Shown piece after piece: positions 1-13,105 of a stretch of 64,000 nt of DNA; the first letter of the stretch is position 1; each line of letters begins with the position of its first letter. The notes beneath the pieces were generated by a model. It was not told where the DNA came from, made no database searches, and saw only the letters and a list, made by a program, of their open reading frames with translations. Both the position numbers and the translations under genes were made by a program. The stretch comes from Eremophila alpestris peregrina (lineage: Eukaryota; Chordata; Aves; Passeriformes; Alaudidae), in NCBI GenBank assembly GCA_009792885.1, contig WMCF01000056.1, forward strand, positions 1,229,596 to 1,293,595. Reading direction: 5' to 3'.

Positions 1-856
1 ACAGTTGAGAAAGCAGGGCCCATAAAGGGGTGCTTTGGGGCTATTTCCTGCTTAGAAAACAGAGAAAATAAAAATTCAGCAATTTAGTCCACTTTGGACC
101 TCTTGAAGACTGGAGATCAGGCTCGAACCTCAGCTCCACTGCTCATCCAGAACACATGCCGAAAAGTTAATGGAATTCCTTCAGATGTTGCCCAGCACAG
201 CTGAGATCAGACACTGGCTCACACTGTCTGGGGCGGGGGATATTCTGAGCCAGGCTCCTCAGACTCCTCACCCTCAGCCTTGGGAACATTTTCATAATGG
301 AACACGATGTTTGCAAAAACTAGTCCAAAGGTGGCTTCTCTGTCTGTAAATATGTCAAGAGAGAATTGGCACAGCGACTTCTCCATCCCTGGAATGCGCA
401 GGAAATAGCTGTGACTATACTTATCCAGAAAACAAACAGCTTCATTCCCACCACCACAGCAGTCCCTGACATGTCACAGCAGCACTGATAAAAGGCCATA
501 ACACACCGTGTGCCCTGAAAATGCCTTTTAAATCTCAGCCCAAGCCTTTCACTCCGAGCTCATTAAAAGACAACCGTTCCCCCGGCCTGGCTGTGGTCAC
601 AGAGCAGAACGGGAGGGAATTGGAACCAGTTCCCAGTCCTGGATCCATGTGCAACCTCCCAGGCAACATAAACCTTCACTCTGCTTGCCAATGTTGCCAC
701 ACAAATCAGCACACCAGACTTGGCAGGCGTTTAGCCAAATTTGGCACAAGCTCTAAAGCCAGTTCATTTCACAGTTGCTCAGAAAATAAGATCTGCATCA
801 TGAAGGTTCTTCAGAGCACTCACGTTTGTGTTTCGGTTCTGGAAGTATAAAAAGAA
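1..856. other. Non-coding, nothing recognised
   Basis: Unique-looking, CpG-poor sequence with no recognisable exon, repeat or RNA gene. The one plus-strand open frame here (521-850, 109 codons) has irregular composition and no domain, signal or splice context, so I treat it as chance. Confidence 0.5.
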
Positions 857-972
857 GGGCCAGATTCTGCTCTGATTGATTTTGGTGCAAACCCTGAGTA
901 ATTTTACAGGCTTTAATCCTCCAGGTTAAACTGCTCTGTATTCAATCACAACGTGGCTCTCAATCTGGCACA
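857..972. repeat. Old palindromic (MITE-like) amniote repeat
   Basis: The left end reads gggccagattctgctct (857-873). The right end, about 952-969, reads ggctctcaatctggcac, which is close to its reverse complement, so the element has imperfect terminal inverted repeats about 115 bp apart. The interior (gtgcaaaccctgagtaattt) resembles the 'gtgtaaatctggagtaact' block that follows the same terminus in palindromic repeats of turtles, crocodilians and birds. I recognise the family by motif only and cannot give its database name. The divergence implies an old insertion. Confidence 0.55.
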
Positions 973-1725
973 AGGGATAATTAAATTAGGTGAGATAAGG
1001 GGGTTTTTACCACGTCATTAGCATCAAAATATAACTTATGAAACTTAGCACCATTTTAGCAGGGTTATTAATTTTGCTAAATTCTCTGTCAGAACCTTTA
1101 TTTTAACAGTCTTGTTTAAAAACAGTTAATTAACTGTTGGCAATACTCCATTCTACACTAAGAATAAACAAGCAAGAAGAAACAAAATTTCGTTTTAACT
1201 TTGAAAAAATTTTCGACTTTACATCCACTGAGAAGTGTTATTTTTTGACTTGAGATTCGATCTTTTTCAGAAGATATTACTATCTATCTGTGAAAAGCCA
1301 TCAGTGTCTTAAATCGGGGTGGGTTTTTTGTGGCTGTTGTTTTTTGGGGTTTTTTTCATAAGGAAACAGATACTGGAAATGTACTAATTAATTAAATTTT
1401 GCAATGAAAGTAAGTTTAATTTCTGACAGTACTGTTTTGTAAGGGATTTTAAGGGAAATCAAAATTGGATCAAGGCTATGTTCAGTATGACAGCATATTT
1501 ACAGCAAGCAAGTCATCATTCTTCCATTAAAGAGGGTTAACTTTGATAGCCAAAAAATAGGTTTAATTTTATTTAGAGTCTGATTAATTTCAGTAGTGAG
1601 GACTGCATGCTATTTGAATCACATATATTTTATAGAACATCATGGTAATTAAAGACCTAATACTACACTTTGTACATGAGCCAGGCAGTGACAGGGAACT
1701 CAGATCAGGGTAGAGTTACAGCCTC
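973..1725. other. AT-rich non-coding stretch
   Basis: Very AT-rich sequence with many TAATTA/ATTAA words and a G/T-rich run at about 1315-1357. No exon or repeat family is recognised. Composition and homeodomain-type words are compatible with conserved non-coding DNA, but nothing here proves conservation. Confidence 0.35.
1121..1138. promoter_or_regulatory. 18-bp perfect palindrome with TTAATTAA core
   Basis: aacagttaattaactgtt is a perfect 18-bp palindrome inside the AT-rich block. The TTAATTAA core is two overlapping TAAT half-sites in inverted orientation, the arrangement bound by paired-class homeodomain dimers. Regulatory use is inference; the palindrome itself is directly visible. Confidence 0.25.
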
Positions 1726-2725
1726 ACAATAACATCCAACAATACACAGCTCCTTAAAATACCTAATGATGTGGTTCCTGCTAACCACACTAACCTCTAG
1801 GAAATTGATTTTCTGTGTTCTAGGTGCTTACAAACACTGCTCTGACTGCAAAGTGTGCCCATTTCAGATGCCAGAACTGAGCATCCTTCTTTGCAGGGAC
1901 AGGGACCGGGGGTTTGCCGATCCCGGGAATCCCCATCATGGCACTACAAAGGAAAGTGAAACACAGCAAAGAAGCAGAAACTTTGAGGAAGAAGATGACA
2001 ATCTGGGAAAGCAGGGAAGATGCCAACCCACATCAAAGCTGTTTACGAGGCACAGTCACAAAATCTGAGAAACACCAAACATCAAGGTTCAAGCATTAGA
2101 AGTTCGTGTCATAGTGGCTTTCAGGAATGCACAGGAGCACGTGTTGGGGAGGGAGTGAGAGCTCAGCTAAAACACAAGTGGTTTCAGAAAGAGATTTCAA
2201 GCATGAAAGCAGAAAAAGTAGCATGACTGGAAATCATGTTGACAGCACAGTAACAAGAAAGCCATGTTAGCTGGACACCAGACAGTGTGGTGTTTGTGTG
2301 TCAGGAGCATTTGATGCTAAATAACCCCAATACTCAATAATTTGGAGATAGATAATCTCTTTGAAATAAAGCTAAGTATAGAATAGAAGTTGCCTAAAAT
2401 AGGGGTTTGTGAACTGCAGTTACAGGAAAAGGAGGAATGTGACAGGCCAGTACCCCACTGCCTGGCTGCTGTGGGAAGGGACCAGAGACCTCTGCACTGC
2501 AATCACACCCCCACCACATTGCACAGTCTCCGTTTTAGGTCAGTCAAGCTCCATCTTAATGATTATTAAGACATTTCTGCCACCTCCCCTTTTGCTGAAG
2601 GTGGCTCCTAAACCCCTCTGCTCTGTACTTGGAGACTGTCCTCTAGTTTCCAACTTAAATTCATCCATGGCCAGCTTATAAATACTTGTCCTCTGGCCAG
2701 AACTGGGGTTCAAGCTAATTCAAAC
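1726..2725. other. Non-coding, nothing recognised
   Basis: Several short overlapping open frames on both strands (for example 1766-2068 and 1820-2026) shadow one another and lack coding character. No repeat family was recognised. Confidence 0.45.
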
Positions 2726-2786
2726 CCATTGAAATTAATGAGTTTTTTTCCCCATTGACTTCAACAAGCCTTGAATTAAGGCCCTG
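2726..2786. repeat. Amniote repeat fragment with inverted 'cattgacttcaa' motifs
   Basis: cccattgaaattaatgag (2726-2743) is followed by a T run and then ccccattgacttcaacaa. These are diverged copies of the 'cccattgaagtcaatggg' motif found in old amniote repeats. The downstream gaattaaggccc matches the usual 'gattgggccc' continuation. Family name and boundaries are uncertain. Confidence 0.45.
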
Positions 2787-5700
2787 TGTGTGGACAAAAA
2801 GGTTTAGGGCAGTTTTTGTAAGAGGAGAGTTTTATCCTGTTGATTTTGGCCTCTCTCCTCAGCCTGCTGTGAACTGTCTGCCTTATTTTAATGCCGTATT
2901 CTCATCCTGCTCTAGTGCAAAACTCCTATTGAAATCCAGGATGCCTTGCCAAGTTGTTATTAATTACTGTGGTTCTCGAGGCTCAGTCCTGCAAACTGAT
3001 CTGCATGAGCTCAGAGCTTTCTCTTCAAGGATTTGCTTTCAGGATCTGGGCTGTAGGGCTGCAAAACTGAGCAGCAAGGGGACCGATCCGATGTCATCCA
3101 GCTCTGCCACCCCGGTGCCACTGCAGCCCCAAGGAGCTCACAAGCCCAGCACTGCTGTTTTCCTTGGAAGGCAGGGAGGGGGCCAGCAGGGAAACAGTCC
3201 TGCCTTGCCTTGAACACAGAGCTTTCCAGGCCAAAAGAACTTTTTGCTTGTTGGAGTTCAAGCGCAATTGAGCTGTGGTGGAGGAGGGCACAGCTGAGCT
3301 CTGCTTCTGCAGTTGAAGAGAGCTGGGTTTTTAGGAAGCAACAACTGCTGTGGGATTTGATGTGTGTGGCTGGAGCATGGAATACTTCTTAGCCTAAGAA
3401 ATGGCAAGGTATCACACAGGATGCATGTAAGGTCAAAAATTTATCGATATGTGAGCAATTTATTGTATTTCCAGCACTGGGAAATCCTTCTTTTATTACA
3501 AAATGGGATGTGGATCCCATGCCTGCCTTCATTACTGAACCTAGTACTTAGTGGTGCCAGGACTGCATTAAAAGCAAGTTTTGGGTATGTTTGTTTTGTT
3601 CATTTTAGCTGAATGGTGAAAAAAACCTGGGAAAAGCTGCTTTGCAGTGGAAAGAGAAAAATCTCAGCTAGTTACTGAAAAAAGTTATGAGCTCTTCACT
3701 TAGACCACAGGCATTTTATAAGGCAAGCAGGTCAGGGTGTACTTTACTCCCTGAACCTGAAATGTTAAAACAGTCGTGTGACATATTTGCATTGAGTTAT
3801 GTAGGATGAGTTTAGATCTCACTAATCTAGCTAGTCAGATGCTTGTAAAAATAAATAAGAACCTAAAAATGAGTGACATCAACCATAACTGCTTATTTTG
3901 CTCCAGATTTGGCAGGTAAAAATCAGCAAGAAACCAAGTGCATTATACTGCCTGGGCTCTGTGCCTATTTCTCATCACGTAGGGAGCCAGGCCAAATCCT
4001 TGACACAATAGCAATTTTTGCTCAATGCCAACTATTCCCAGCCTGGCAGTGCAAATGCAGAGCTGGCTCCTGAGGTCATGGAACTGTAATGGAATCCAAA
4101 CTGCAGTGAACATCCCTGCTTCAGGAGGGGAAATGGCTGTTGCATGTGAGGCCATTTCCACTGGGTTCAAACTCATGCTTTCAGGAGATGAGTTACAGTG
4201 ACAGCAGACAAGAACATCCTGAATTGAGTCACCCTCATGCCAAGCTACAGGTAATGCATGGACCTGTGGCCTAGAGAAAGGTTGGGGGAAACTGAGTCAG
4301 AAGAAATGCTGAACACTGTAATTCCAGGTGTCTGTGTGAGCTGTGCCATGGCAACTGTCAGTCATGGTAAGTGGCAAGTGACATCTATTTAGATGAGCTC
4401 CACTCAGTCAGTGCCATGATAACAAAAGCACTTCACCTCACTGCACCTTTCCATGGAGACAGGAACATCTGACAATGGCACAGGAAAAAGTTTAGCTGTT
4501 AGGCTGCTACTAACTGCAAACATAGAGAGCTTCTTCTCACCTTTATGGTTGATCATCATGTCCTCTATATTGAACAGTGGATGGAATGACACTGACTTAG
4601 TAAAACCGACTGAGATAGACAAGCTAAAAAATAAAACTATGTATCTGCCACCAACCAGCATGCCCAGCACATGTTCTGTTTGAAAAGAGAGACCCTTGTC
4701 TTCATGCTGGAGAGTCACAGCAAGAGAGATCAACCTGCTCAGCTGGGAAGACACCAAGCCCTTTCTAAGTAATTCAGAGTCAAAATGTCCTTAAAACTCA
4801 TTGTGGCAGGAGTAAAGGCATCCTTAGTGGTGAATGAATGTCCTGGAGCACTCAGAAAGGCAAAAGGCAACCCTGCTGAGCATTTGTATCCACAACACAT
4901 GGGCACATGTTGGTAGCAGTAACTATGGGTATTGTCATCACAAACCATGGGACATCCTCATCCACCCACCTCCACCCACAGCTCATCACTGACTGGCACC
5001 AACAGAAAAAGGGTCAAGAGGCTCCATTCCACCATGAGGCAGACAAGCAGAACAGTACAGTTCTGATTTTCAACTGTTTCTACCTGCTTTTTGGTGCTCA
5101 CTTCTCATGCCCATTTAAACATCATTTTAGCCAACCACTAAATATAATAACTAAGAACAGAACACTAAGCCAGCAGGATAAAGCACCCTGATTCACATCT
5201 CTCTGAATGGCAGCATCTGAACAGATTGTGCAGAGGGGAAAACAGGTTCTTCTTGATGTAGCCTGGCCTTGGCAGGGTGATGTCTGAAATCCCATTGCCT
5301 AGGACCAAGCTGGCAAGAGAAGAAATAGCCTCATCACTCTCTCACTCTGCTAAGGAATGCATTCTGTATTCAGCTGCAATCAGGAAAGAGAAGAAAGAAG
5401 AGTTCTTTGAGCTTTATGGAAAGTAGATTGAGAATTATCCAACTATTTAAAAATTACTTTAAAAAAAACCCCCAGAGTAGCAGTGATGAGCCTCTGCATC
5501 AGGAGAGAACTCCCACTGCCTGGGGGATGTTTGTGCTGCCCAGCCACAGGCAGCCCTTGGTGCACAGCCCCACTCACACATGGGCAGGTTCACCAGCAGC
5601 AAAACAAACCCTAAATGCATGTGTTCCCCCATGGTACTTGAGATGTGATTCAGGGCAGCCTGGCCCAAAGAGAGGGGTGAGAGCCTGCACATGGAAACAG

Positions 5701-6439
5701 CAAGGAATGGCTGCAGTAATGAGTGACCCTGTGAGAGCTGATTCACATGTCTGTAATCTGCTCCACGCAGGACTCACAGTGGTTCTTTCCAAAGATCAGG
5801 CAAGATCATTACAGTTCATGGCAGAACCATCTCCCAGTGACTGAGTGGGGCACACTCCAGTGTGCAAACTCCTCATGGGGGAGCAGATGCTGGCCCTGGC
5901 AGGTGTGCATGAGGCCAGCCCACACTGAGAGACCATGACCTGCTCACATCCCTCACTTCCAGGGCACCTCACACCAGGTACTCCTCTGCCCCTGGTGAGG
6001 AATCTCCTGCCCTCTGCTCTTCCAGCTCAGCTGAGTCAGATGGGAAAGGATTCCCAGCACCAAATAAGCCTCAGGCAGACAGCCAGGTTTCCAAGCCCCT
6101 TGCCAAAGGGGAGACCATGCTTCTGCTTTCCCAAGTGCTCTGTGATCTTGCACTTGCAAAGCTTCTGGAGGCTTTTTCCTCTCACTGCACATTAGCAATT
6201 CATTGAGCGGTTTCTACAGGGAACAAGGGAACAAGACAAACTTTTAACATATGGAGTGGAAGAACTGCAGAAGCCTCCCCAAGAGACCACAATTAAGCCC
6301 AGAGCAATAAGGTCAATAAAGTGCTGCACCCTCCAAAGATGGCACAACCATGGTGGTCACAGGGTAAAAAAAACCTGCCACTTCCTAAGGATGAAGAGTT
6401 GTACATCTTCCAAAGCTCCCCAGACATCTTATTAGACTT
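2787..6439. other. Non-coding, nothing recognised
   Basis: Unique-looking non-coding DNA. The 152-codon plus-strand frame at 2755-3213 has a Ser/Cys-rich, low-order composition, no domain and no convincing splice sites. Those at 5407-5844 and 4404-4757 are overlapped by frames on the opposite strand. All look like chance frames. Confidence 0.45.
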
Positions 6440-6540
6440 CAGCAAAGTTACTTCTCTTTCCCTGTCTCCCCTCTCTGTAAAGTGGTGATAAAACTTCACA
6501 GGAGGCTCAATTCATTAATTCTGAGAACATTCAAATACAA
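6440..6540 (+). repeat. MIR-like SINE fragment
   Basis: agcaaagttacttctctttccc, then ctctctgtaaagtggtgataa, then acaggaggctcaattcattaa follow the order of the MIR/CORE-SINE body: 'gcaagttacttaacctctctg', 'catctgtaaaatggggataa', 'cacaggg..gaggattaa'. The order and spacing of three motif blocks make chance similarity unlikely. The piece is truncated at both ends and heavily diverged. Confidence 0.65.
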
Positions 6541-8470
6541 CAGTAAAGATTCTCTGTAAATATGCAAACCCACAAACAAACCAGTATTTGTAGGGGAGGA
6601 TAAACCACGGGTGGGGCTGAGAACATCCAGAATTTGCAATCTCCCCCAGCAATGTCCTCCTGCAGTTTCCTGGAAAAAGGCTGTTCTGATACATGCACTG
6701 CTCTTGTACTGTGAATTTTGTTCAATGGTCTAATATTATTATTTCTAAATTTACTAATACTGGATACAAAACCATCTGTATTCAAGAAAATCTGCAAGTT
6801 TACAAGCTCTTTCACACACAAAATAAGCCATTCTGAACACCATGCTGTAATTAGAAGGCTGCTTTGAAAATCTGGTTCTTGGAATCACCTTTGGTTGCTA
6901 AATAAACTTCTCTGGAGTAACCACAGCCCACACAAAAATAGTTACAAAACAGTTTCATGACTTTAAGTGGAAATGGGTGTTGGTAAGAAGCACACTCAAT
7001 TTTTCTTCACTGAAGTTGAAATGTAAAAAAAAAATACAATATAAGCTCTGTAAGCAGATTCTTCATGGTAAACAAATATGCAGAGATGCAGAAAATGCTA
7101 AGTGATCATTTTTAGAACATTTATTTTTGGCAGGATAAACACTTTCAGACTCTAAGCAACTTCTCTGTGTGTACAGAATCTCCAACTGTGAAAAGAAAAC
7201 AAATAGCAGAGCTTCATTTGTTATAATCAGGATTTTTTTCATGACTGTTTAGAATAAAGTTGGATCACATTTGGAGTGGCTTGGAAATTCATTGTTTAGG
7301 CATTAGTCTCCAGTGGTAAACATCCTACAATATGTGTATAATACAGCAACTATTTTTGTACATCAAAGCCTTCCCTCATATATTGGGAAGGTGCAGGATA
7401 AAAACAACCTCTTCTTTTCCCTTCTAGGGAATGATGGTTTCATTGCTTTATTTCACCCAGAAGAGAACCCTGACCATCCCTCACCAGACCCCATTTATTC
7501 ATGTAAAAACTAGCCCCAAGCATGGGACCACAAATTGCACTTGAGAAATCCAACTCTCTGGAGAAACAGGAGTATAATGGGGGGGACTGTACAGTCCTGG
7601 AGCTTTATCATTCCCAAACTCCTCTGGGCACAAGCTTTTTTTAATACAGGAACTTACTGTTGACTCTTCAGGACTGAATATCCTGCAGATGAGGAAATGT
7701 GGAACAACAAGGACGGGCACTTGGCTGGTTTGAGTGATCACATCTCTGTGGTCAGAGCCCCACTGCCCTCCCAGCTACCACCACTCCCCTCTCAGAGCAG
7801 GCCACCTCCATTGCTTCAGAGGAACAGAAAGCAAGTTCAGGAGCAGGGTTGGACATGGCATTTTCTCATTTTGAGCAGCCTAGTGGAAATCTGGCTGCTC
7901 AACACTCCTGAAAGCAGCCGGCCGAACTGTCCCGTGTGGAGTGTCCAAGAGCCAGTGTGAGTCAATGCTCTGGGAAATGTCACCCTGCCAAGGTCACGTA
8001 ACTCTGTGGCAGGAGAAGTAACAGGATCATCTGGCTCTTCTCCTGTTTCTCAGCCACAAAACTTTCTTCCTCCCCTAACAATTACATATGCGGGTTTCCT
8101 TAACAGTTTCTTTTTACATTTCTGTTTAAACAGCACAGGGAAAAGGAAGAGGAGACTTGATGTGGAAAATTAGCTTTGGAAATGTTGAGCAGTGTAGACT
8201 TGCCAACTTCTGTTCCTCCAGTCAGCTCATTGTTGATGCTCTCAGCTCTCACCAAAATGCTATTTTTAGGCTGTACGTCAGATTTCATAAGTGAGACTGA
8301 CAGGATTTTTAGAAAAATCTGAGGCTTTTCCCTGAGAATTAAATGAGAAAAACAATGTGGGAACACTGCTTCCCACTCTGTGCTGCTGAGGCTCCACCAC
8401 AGCTACTCCTGGGCAAAGCTCCAAAGGGACTCAACTGCATAGGAGCAGCTTTTCCAGAAAGCATCAGGGG
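6541..8470. other. Non-coding, nothing recognised
   Basis: No recognised repeat or exon. Contains an A9 run at about 7026-7034. Open frames (for example 7697-7960 and 8100-8366) are short and without coding character. Confidence 0.45.
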
Positions 8471-8553
8471 ATTCCCAGCATGAGGGAGATGTGCAGGAGA
8501 TACCAGCAGGGAGATATGCAGAACATTCCCATCATGAGAGAGATATGCAGGAC
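8471..8553. repeat. Three degenerate ~27-bp tandem units
   Basis: Three successive units share the pattern 'attccca-catgagggagatatgcagga': 8471-8499, 8500-8524 (the most diverged) and 8525-8553. Units 1 and 3 match at most positions. It is a short local tandem duplication with no sign of coding. Confidence 0.6.
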
Positions 8554-11500
8554 TTTTACACTTAATGAGACACAGGGAGTCTGAAAATGTTCTGAGGAGA
8601 TGCTTTGCAGCAAATCAAAGCACAGGCACAGAGTGGGGCTTCAGAAAATGCAGCTTTCTAATAAAATCCCCCAGCTGTTGTTGGAGCTGCCAGGTGGCTC
8701 CTTAGGGGCAGAGGCAGCTGCCAAGTCCCTGTGCCAGGAGCTCCCACTGCTGCCCCAGCCTAAGGGGCTCCCCACACCTTCACCATCACTTCTTCCCACT
8801 GCAGGTGTCACCTGCTGAGCTGCAGCCTTTGAATGAGAAACCAGGAATTCAGAGGTGGCACTTTCTGCTGCAGTGAAAGACCAGCAAAGCCCGGAGGCAG
8901 CATCAGCTTTGTCTCCAGTGCATTGTTTGCTAAGCACTTGTCATGCTGTTGGACATGCACGTTAAGAAATTAGAGTTCCTACATGGTTTTTTTTCTTTGA
9001 GCTGACAGGTGTCTAAAGCCAGCTTCCAGCTCTGCTTACCATCCAAATATAAGGAACTTAGAGCAGGTTTAACTTTTGGCTTTTTTTTTCAAGAGAGAGA
9101 CTCTGGGTTTAAGGTCTTTGCCAAGCTTGTGTGATGAGACCATGCACACACTGACAGCCCTTGCTGACAGAACAGGGCTGTAGAGAGGAACATCTCACCC
9201 ACACGTAAACCAATGGCTCAACCAAAACCGTATTGCTGTAAAAAGACTTATTATTGCAAAGCTGCTGAGCAATTTTTTTTCAATATCCACATGGCTATTT
9301 GAGACTGCTTGATGATGATGATGCAGATTGTTTTGAATATTTCAGGGTCATTTATCCATAAGAGACTTTAGACAAGTAATCCAGCCAAATTTCAGTTTGC
9401 AGATCACATGTCTAGATATTTGACCACACAATCCTACAGAGAGAACGTGGTGTCACTGTGTGAGCTGAGGGTGGTGACTTCACACAGGTGTAACTGAGTG
9501 CAGAATCAACCTCCCAAGGGTTTTCTGGTGCTTCCTGAATCTGACAAGATTAATTTAGTGATTTGGAAATCTGTTGCCAAGCCTGAGTCCCCAGAAGACT
9601 GCACAGCAATAGGAAGATTAAAAGCAGATGGTTCAGCAACCAAGGTTTTCTATTTCAACTTTTAACAGACTTAAAATTCTTGGGCTTCATATAATCATCT
9701 TCATTCTTTCCTTCAATTCAGTGTGTGTTGGTATCTTTGGAGCACTTCCTCCAGACATGAAGCCAAGCACATTGTGCTAATAATACAACCTCAAAAAACA
9801 TACCTTTATGATAGGCTTAATAAGAGGTTAAGGAAATGTTGACTCTAGCTCAACAAGGCTCTGTGCAATTAGACCATCTCCATGTGGTTGTTAATGTCCA
9901 TAAAAGGATGCTGGAATCTAAAATATGAAGAGAGATCATTTCCAGGAGGGGCTTTAACAGATGATCCTATTAAACACTGTTGCAGTTGACAAAGGGTCTC
10001 CTCTATTAAGGTGAGGCATTTGAAAAGGGTCAGTGTGGGAGCTGATGGTTTCACAATGCTCCTGATTTCCTGTTCCCCTTGGAAGCACCAAGCCCCTCTG
10101 TCAAGTCTGGCAGGAGTAGGGGTGATGTGGGTCAGGCTGTCAGCATCCCCAGGCCTCTGGAGACCTGTGATGGAAAGGAGCAAGGCAGGAGCAGTTGGAA
10201 GCAATAACAGTTCTGGAAATTACCTAAGAAACTTTAGAGTTTCTCTGTCTGCTCCAGGCTCTCTGCTCTCCCCCTGCTCTGACTTGGAGTCCTGCAGCTT
10301 TGACCCACACCAGGCCACAGCTTGTTGTGCCAAGGTCAGGCTCCCTCTCAGGCCAGTAGGATCCAGACCCTGGCCAGTCCAGCTTCAAGTCCTGGGATGA
10401 TCTCCTCTTTAGAACTTTTCATCTCCTGTGCTAATCCTGAGCATTTGTGTGACTGAGACAGAAAAAGCAGGCACGTCCAAGCAAGTATGTGCCAGGCTGA
10501 ATCGCAGTGACTTGCTCCAAACTCCCAATTAACATCAGAATGAAGACAGGACAAGTGTCTCCCATTTGTCTACTAAAAATCTTCCCTCTCTGCAGAAGTG
10601 GCAGCTAAAACAATCCCCCAGACATTCCACATGAGGTCCAACAAATACGAAATACAAATCAAATACACAGAAATTCTCTGCTGGGAATTTCTTCCTCTCC
10701 AGTGTCTCACAAACATCTTTATAGCACCAGAACTAACTTTATGACCACTTCATGCAGGCACTGAATGCCAGTGCTGAGGTTCCAAGGACACTATGCCCTT
10801 TCTTTGTGTCACCTGCACTGAATTTGCTTTCCAGGGGCCATCTGGGTCAGCCTTCACAGAAGCACTCAGGGGAGGAGGACACCAAGCAGCAAATATTTCT
10901 CTCCATGAACAAAAAGGTGCTTTAACAGCCTTTCTTGCCCAAGTTACTGTGACACCAGGGCAGCATTTCTCATTACCAGCCCCAGGGTCCCCAAGGCCTT
11001 GAAGACATGGGTTTCCACCACACAGGTCAGGCCCACATCAGCACATTGCCCACACCAGAATAAAGCACGAGAAGTGTCTGCAGTGCCTGATAGTGCAGCC
11101 TTCATCCAGAGAACACAGCTGGCCTGATTCTTCCCATCCATGAACAGAGACTTGCAGGAATGCTTTAGACTCCCACCACTGCCCCTCAGGTCTGGGTACC
11201 CACTGTGTTGTGCCACTCCTTGTGCTGCAGTGAGTCCCACTTCACCCCCTCCCAACATCTCTTTGAAGGCAAAGTTAGTTGCAAGGACAAAAAAACTGCA
11301 CCTGCATAAGCTGAGGAGGTCTGCTTTGAAAAACCAAACCCCCAAAATACATTTGGACACATGAACAGAGCAGCCAAATTTCAAATTGAATCTTCCATAT
11401 GAAGTGTAAGGAATCAAATAACCATCCAGAAGAGATGTCTGCAAAATAACTTGGCTCATAACATTTTCATTTGGGTTAAATTAAAATAATTGTAAATCTT

Positions 11501-13002
11501 CAGTGCACAGCACCAGAGCTGCAGTCTGTGTAACACTGTACGTATCCTATTAAGCTTTAAGTCAGTTCAATCCTACAAAAATGCTTTGAAAACCAGACTG
11601 AGTTGTCCTTCCTTGGGCAGCCACTCACACTACTGCAAGAAAGCAGAAGAGGCTTTGTGAGTGAATTTTCTCCATTGTAGTTAGCCCGAGCTAAAAGAGG
11701 CAGGGGAACAGCAGGGGCAGAAGAAACATTCCTTGGAATGAAGTGGGAAAGGATCATTACACACTGATCTCTTGAAGCTGCATTAAACCTCAGATGTACA
11801 TCAATTAGTGCCAGTGCCAAGCTAAGTATCTCAGACACAGACATGGTTCATCTAATGATCCATTTGTAAGGACTTCCGGGGTATCCTGAAGGTTTAAGGG
11901 AAGAAGGGGTCTGGCCTCCAAGGTTCTTCACACACACAACTAAGCCCTGCTGGCTGCAACTCAGTTCTGTGGGGAGCAAGAAACTTTGGATATTGTTTAC
12001 CAGCTTTTTGCTAGATAGAAAAGTGATCTCCATTCACAACCCTGTTAAATCATTGTGCATCACTACAGATCATATTTCATAACATCAGATTGTTCAATCC
12101 CCCTTTGGAATGGGAGCTTACAGTGCAACACGTGTGCAGTGGCTCCTGAAAACCAGCTAATTCCTGCCACTCCTCCCCTCATTTTGAATCTTTTTGATTC
12201 CATCATCCTGTCTTAATAATGGAATTGATGTGAGCACAGCACAGAAAACTCAGCCATAGCCATGCCAGTAGAGCAGAGTCACCAGCCACACCTGGGTCTT
12301 CCTGAAGCTCTCATTGACTTTGCAAGGCTTGGAATTAACCAGTACATGTCTCTGGTCCAGCTGGAAACAGAATATTAAAACTCCCACCCCATAATTGCTC
12401 TGGTATCAAGTACCAACCCTAAAGAGGGTTTAAGAATCTTCACTAAAGGTGGCATAGAAGGGCAAAGGTCAATGATTAACTGGCACAGTTCTGCTCATTA
12501 GTTCTTTTAGAGGAAGAGTTCAGAGTAAGTTAAACCCCAACACGTGAATTTATCTCCAGAGCTGTTTCCGAAATTGCTCCTTCATATTGGTATCATTAAA
12601 TCTTACATTCCAGCTATGCTCCTCTAATAGATACAGGCATGAGTTTTTATTTCTAGTAGGCCAGATTAATGACAAGAAAAAATGGAAGAATAAAGCAAAA
12701 GCTTCAGCTAGCACTTATCTATCTCTGTCCTGCAGCCTTCTTTCTCACTACTCCTGCAACTCTCATATTTAGACAGCTGAGCTCTCCACACACAGTTTTA
12801 ATGGAACACCTCTCCCTCAGCATCCAACTGCAGAGTCCAGCTGGGACCACAGTTGCAAATAAAGGCCATTGTACTCTTCCTGAACAAGCACAGCAATGAC
12901 AGTGTAGATAATACCTTGTACTGCTGAAACAAGAGCCATGCAAAGATTTTAAAGAGCTTTACAGACATCCATAATTTAAGACAATCCACATCCTCCTAAA
13001 GG
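8554..13002. other. Non-coding, nothing recognised
   Basis: Holds short simple runs (a GAT repeat near 9311-9322 and a T9 run near 9081) but no recognised element. Longer frames at 10011-10400 (+), 9869-10204 (-) and 10944-11459 (-, 171 codons) overlap frames on the other strand and show no domain or splice structure. Confidence 0.45.
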
Positions 13003-13105
13003 GGATACTGGATCCTCACTTTGCAGAGGAAGAATAGAGGCATGAAAAGATGAAGGGATTGAGGGACACAGAAAGCCAGGCAGCACTGAACAATGTCCTG
13101 CTCAC
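13003..13105 (-). repeat. MIR-like SINE fragment, reverse orientation
   Basis: On the plus strand the order is ggatcctcactttgcaga, ggaagaatagaggcatgaaa, gggacacagaaagccaggca, then gaacaatgtcctgctca. This parallels reversed MIR: 'tatccccattttacagatg', 'ggaaactgaggcacagag', 'ggtcacacagcaagt', 'agaacccaggtcctgactc'. It is diverged and partial. Confidence 0.55.

Noticed and set aside
10944..11459. 171-codon minus-strand frame
   Set aside because: No domain or signal, plus-strand frame through the same DNA and composition typical of chance translation.
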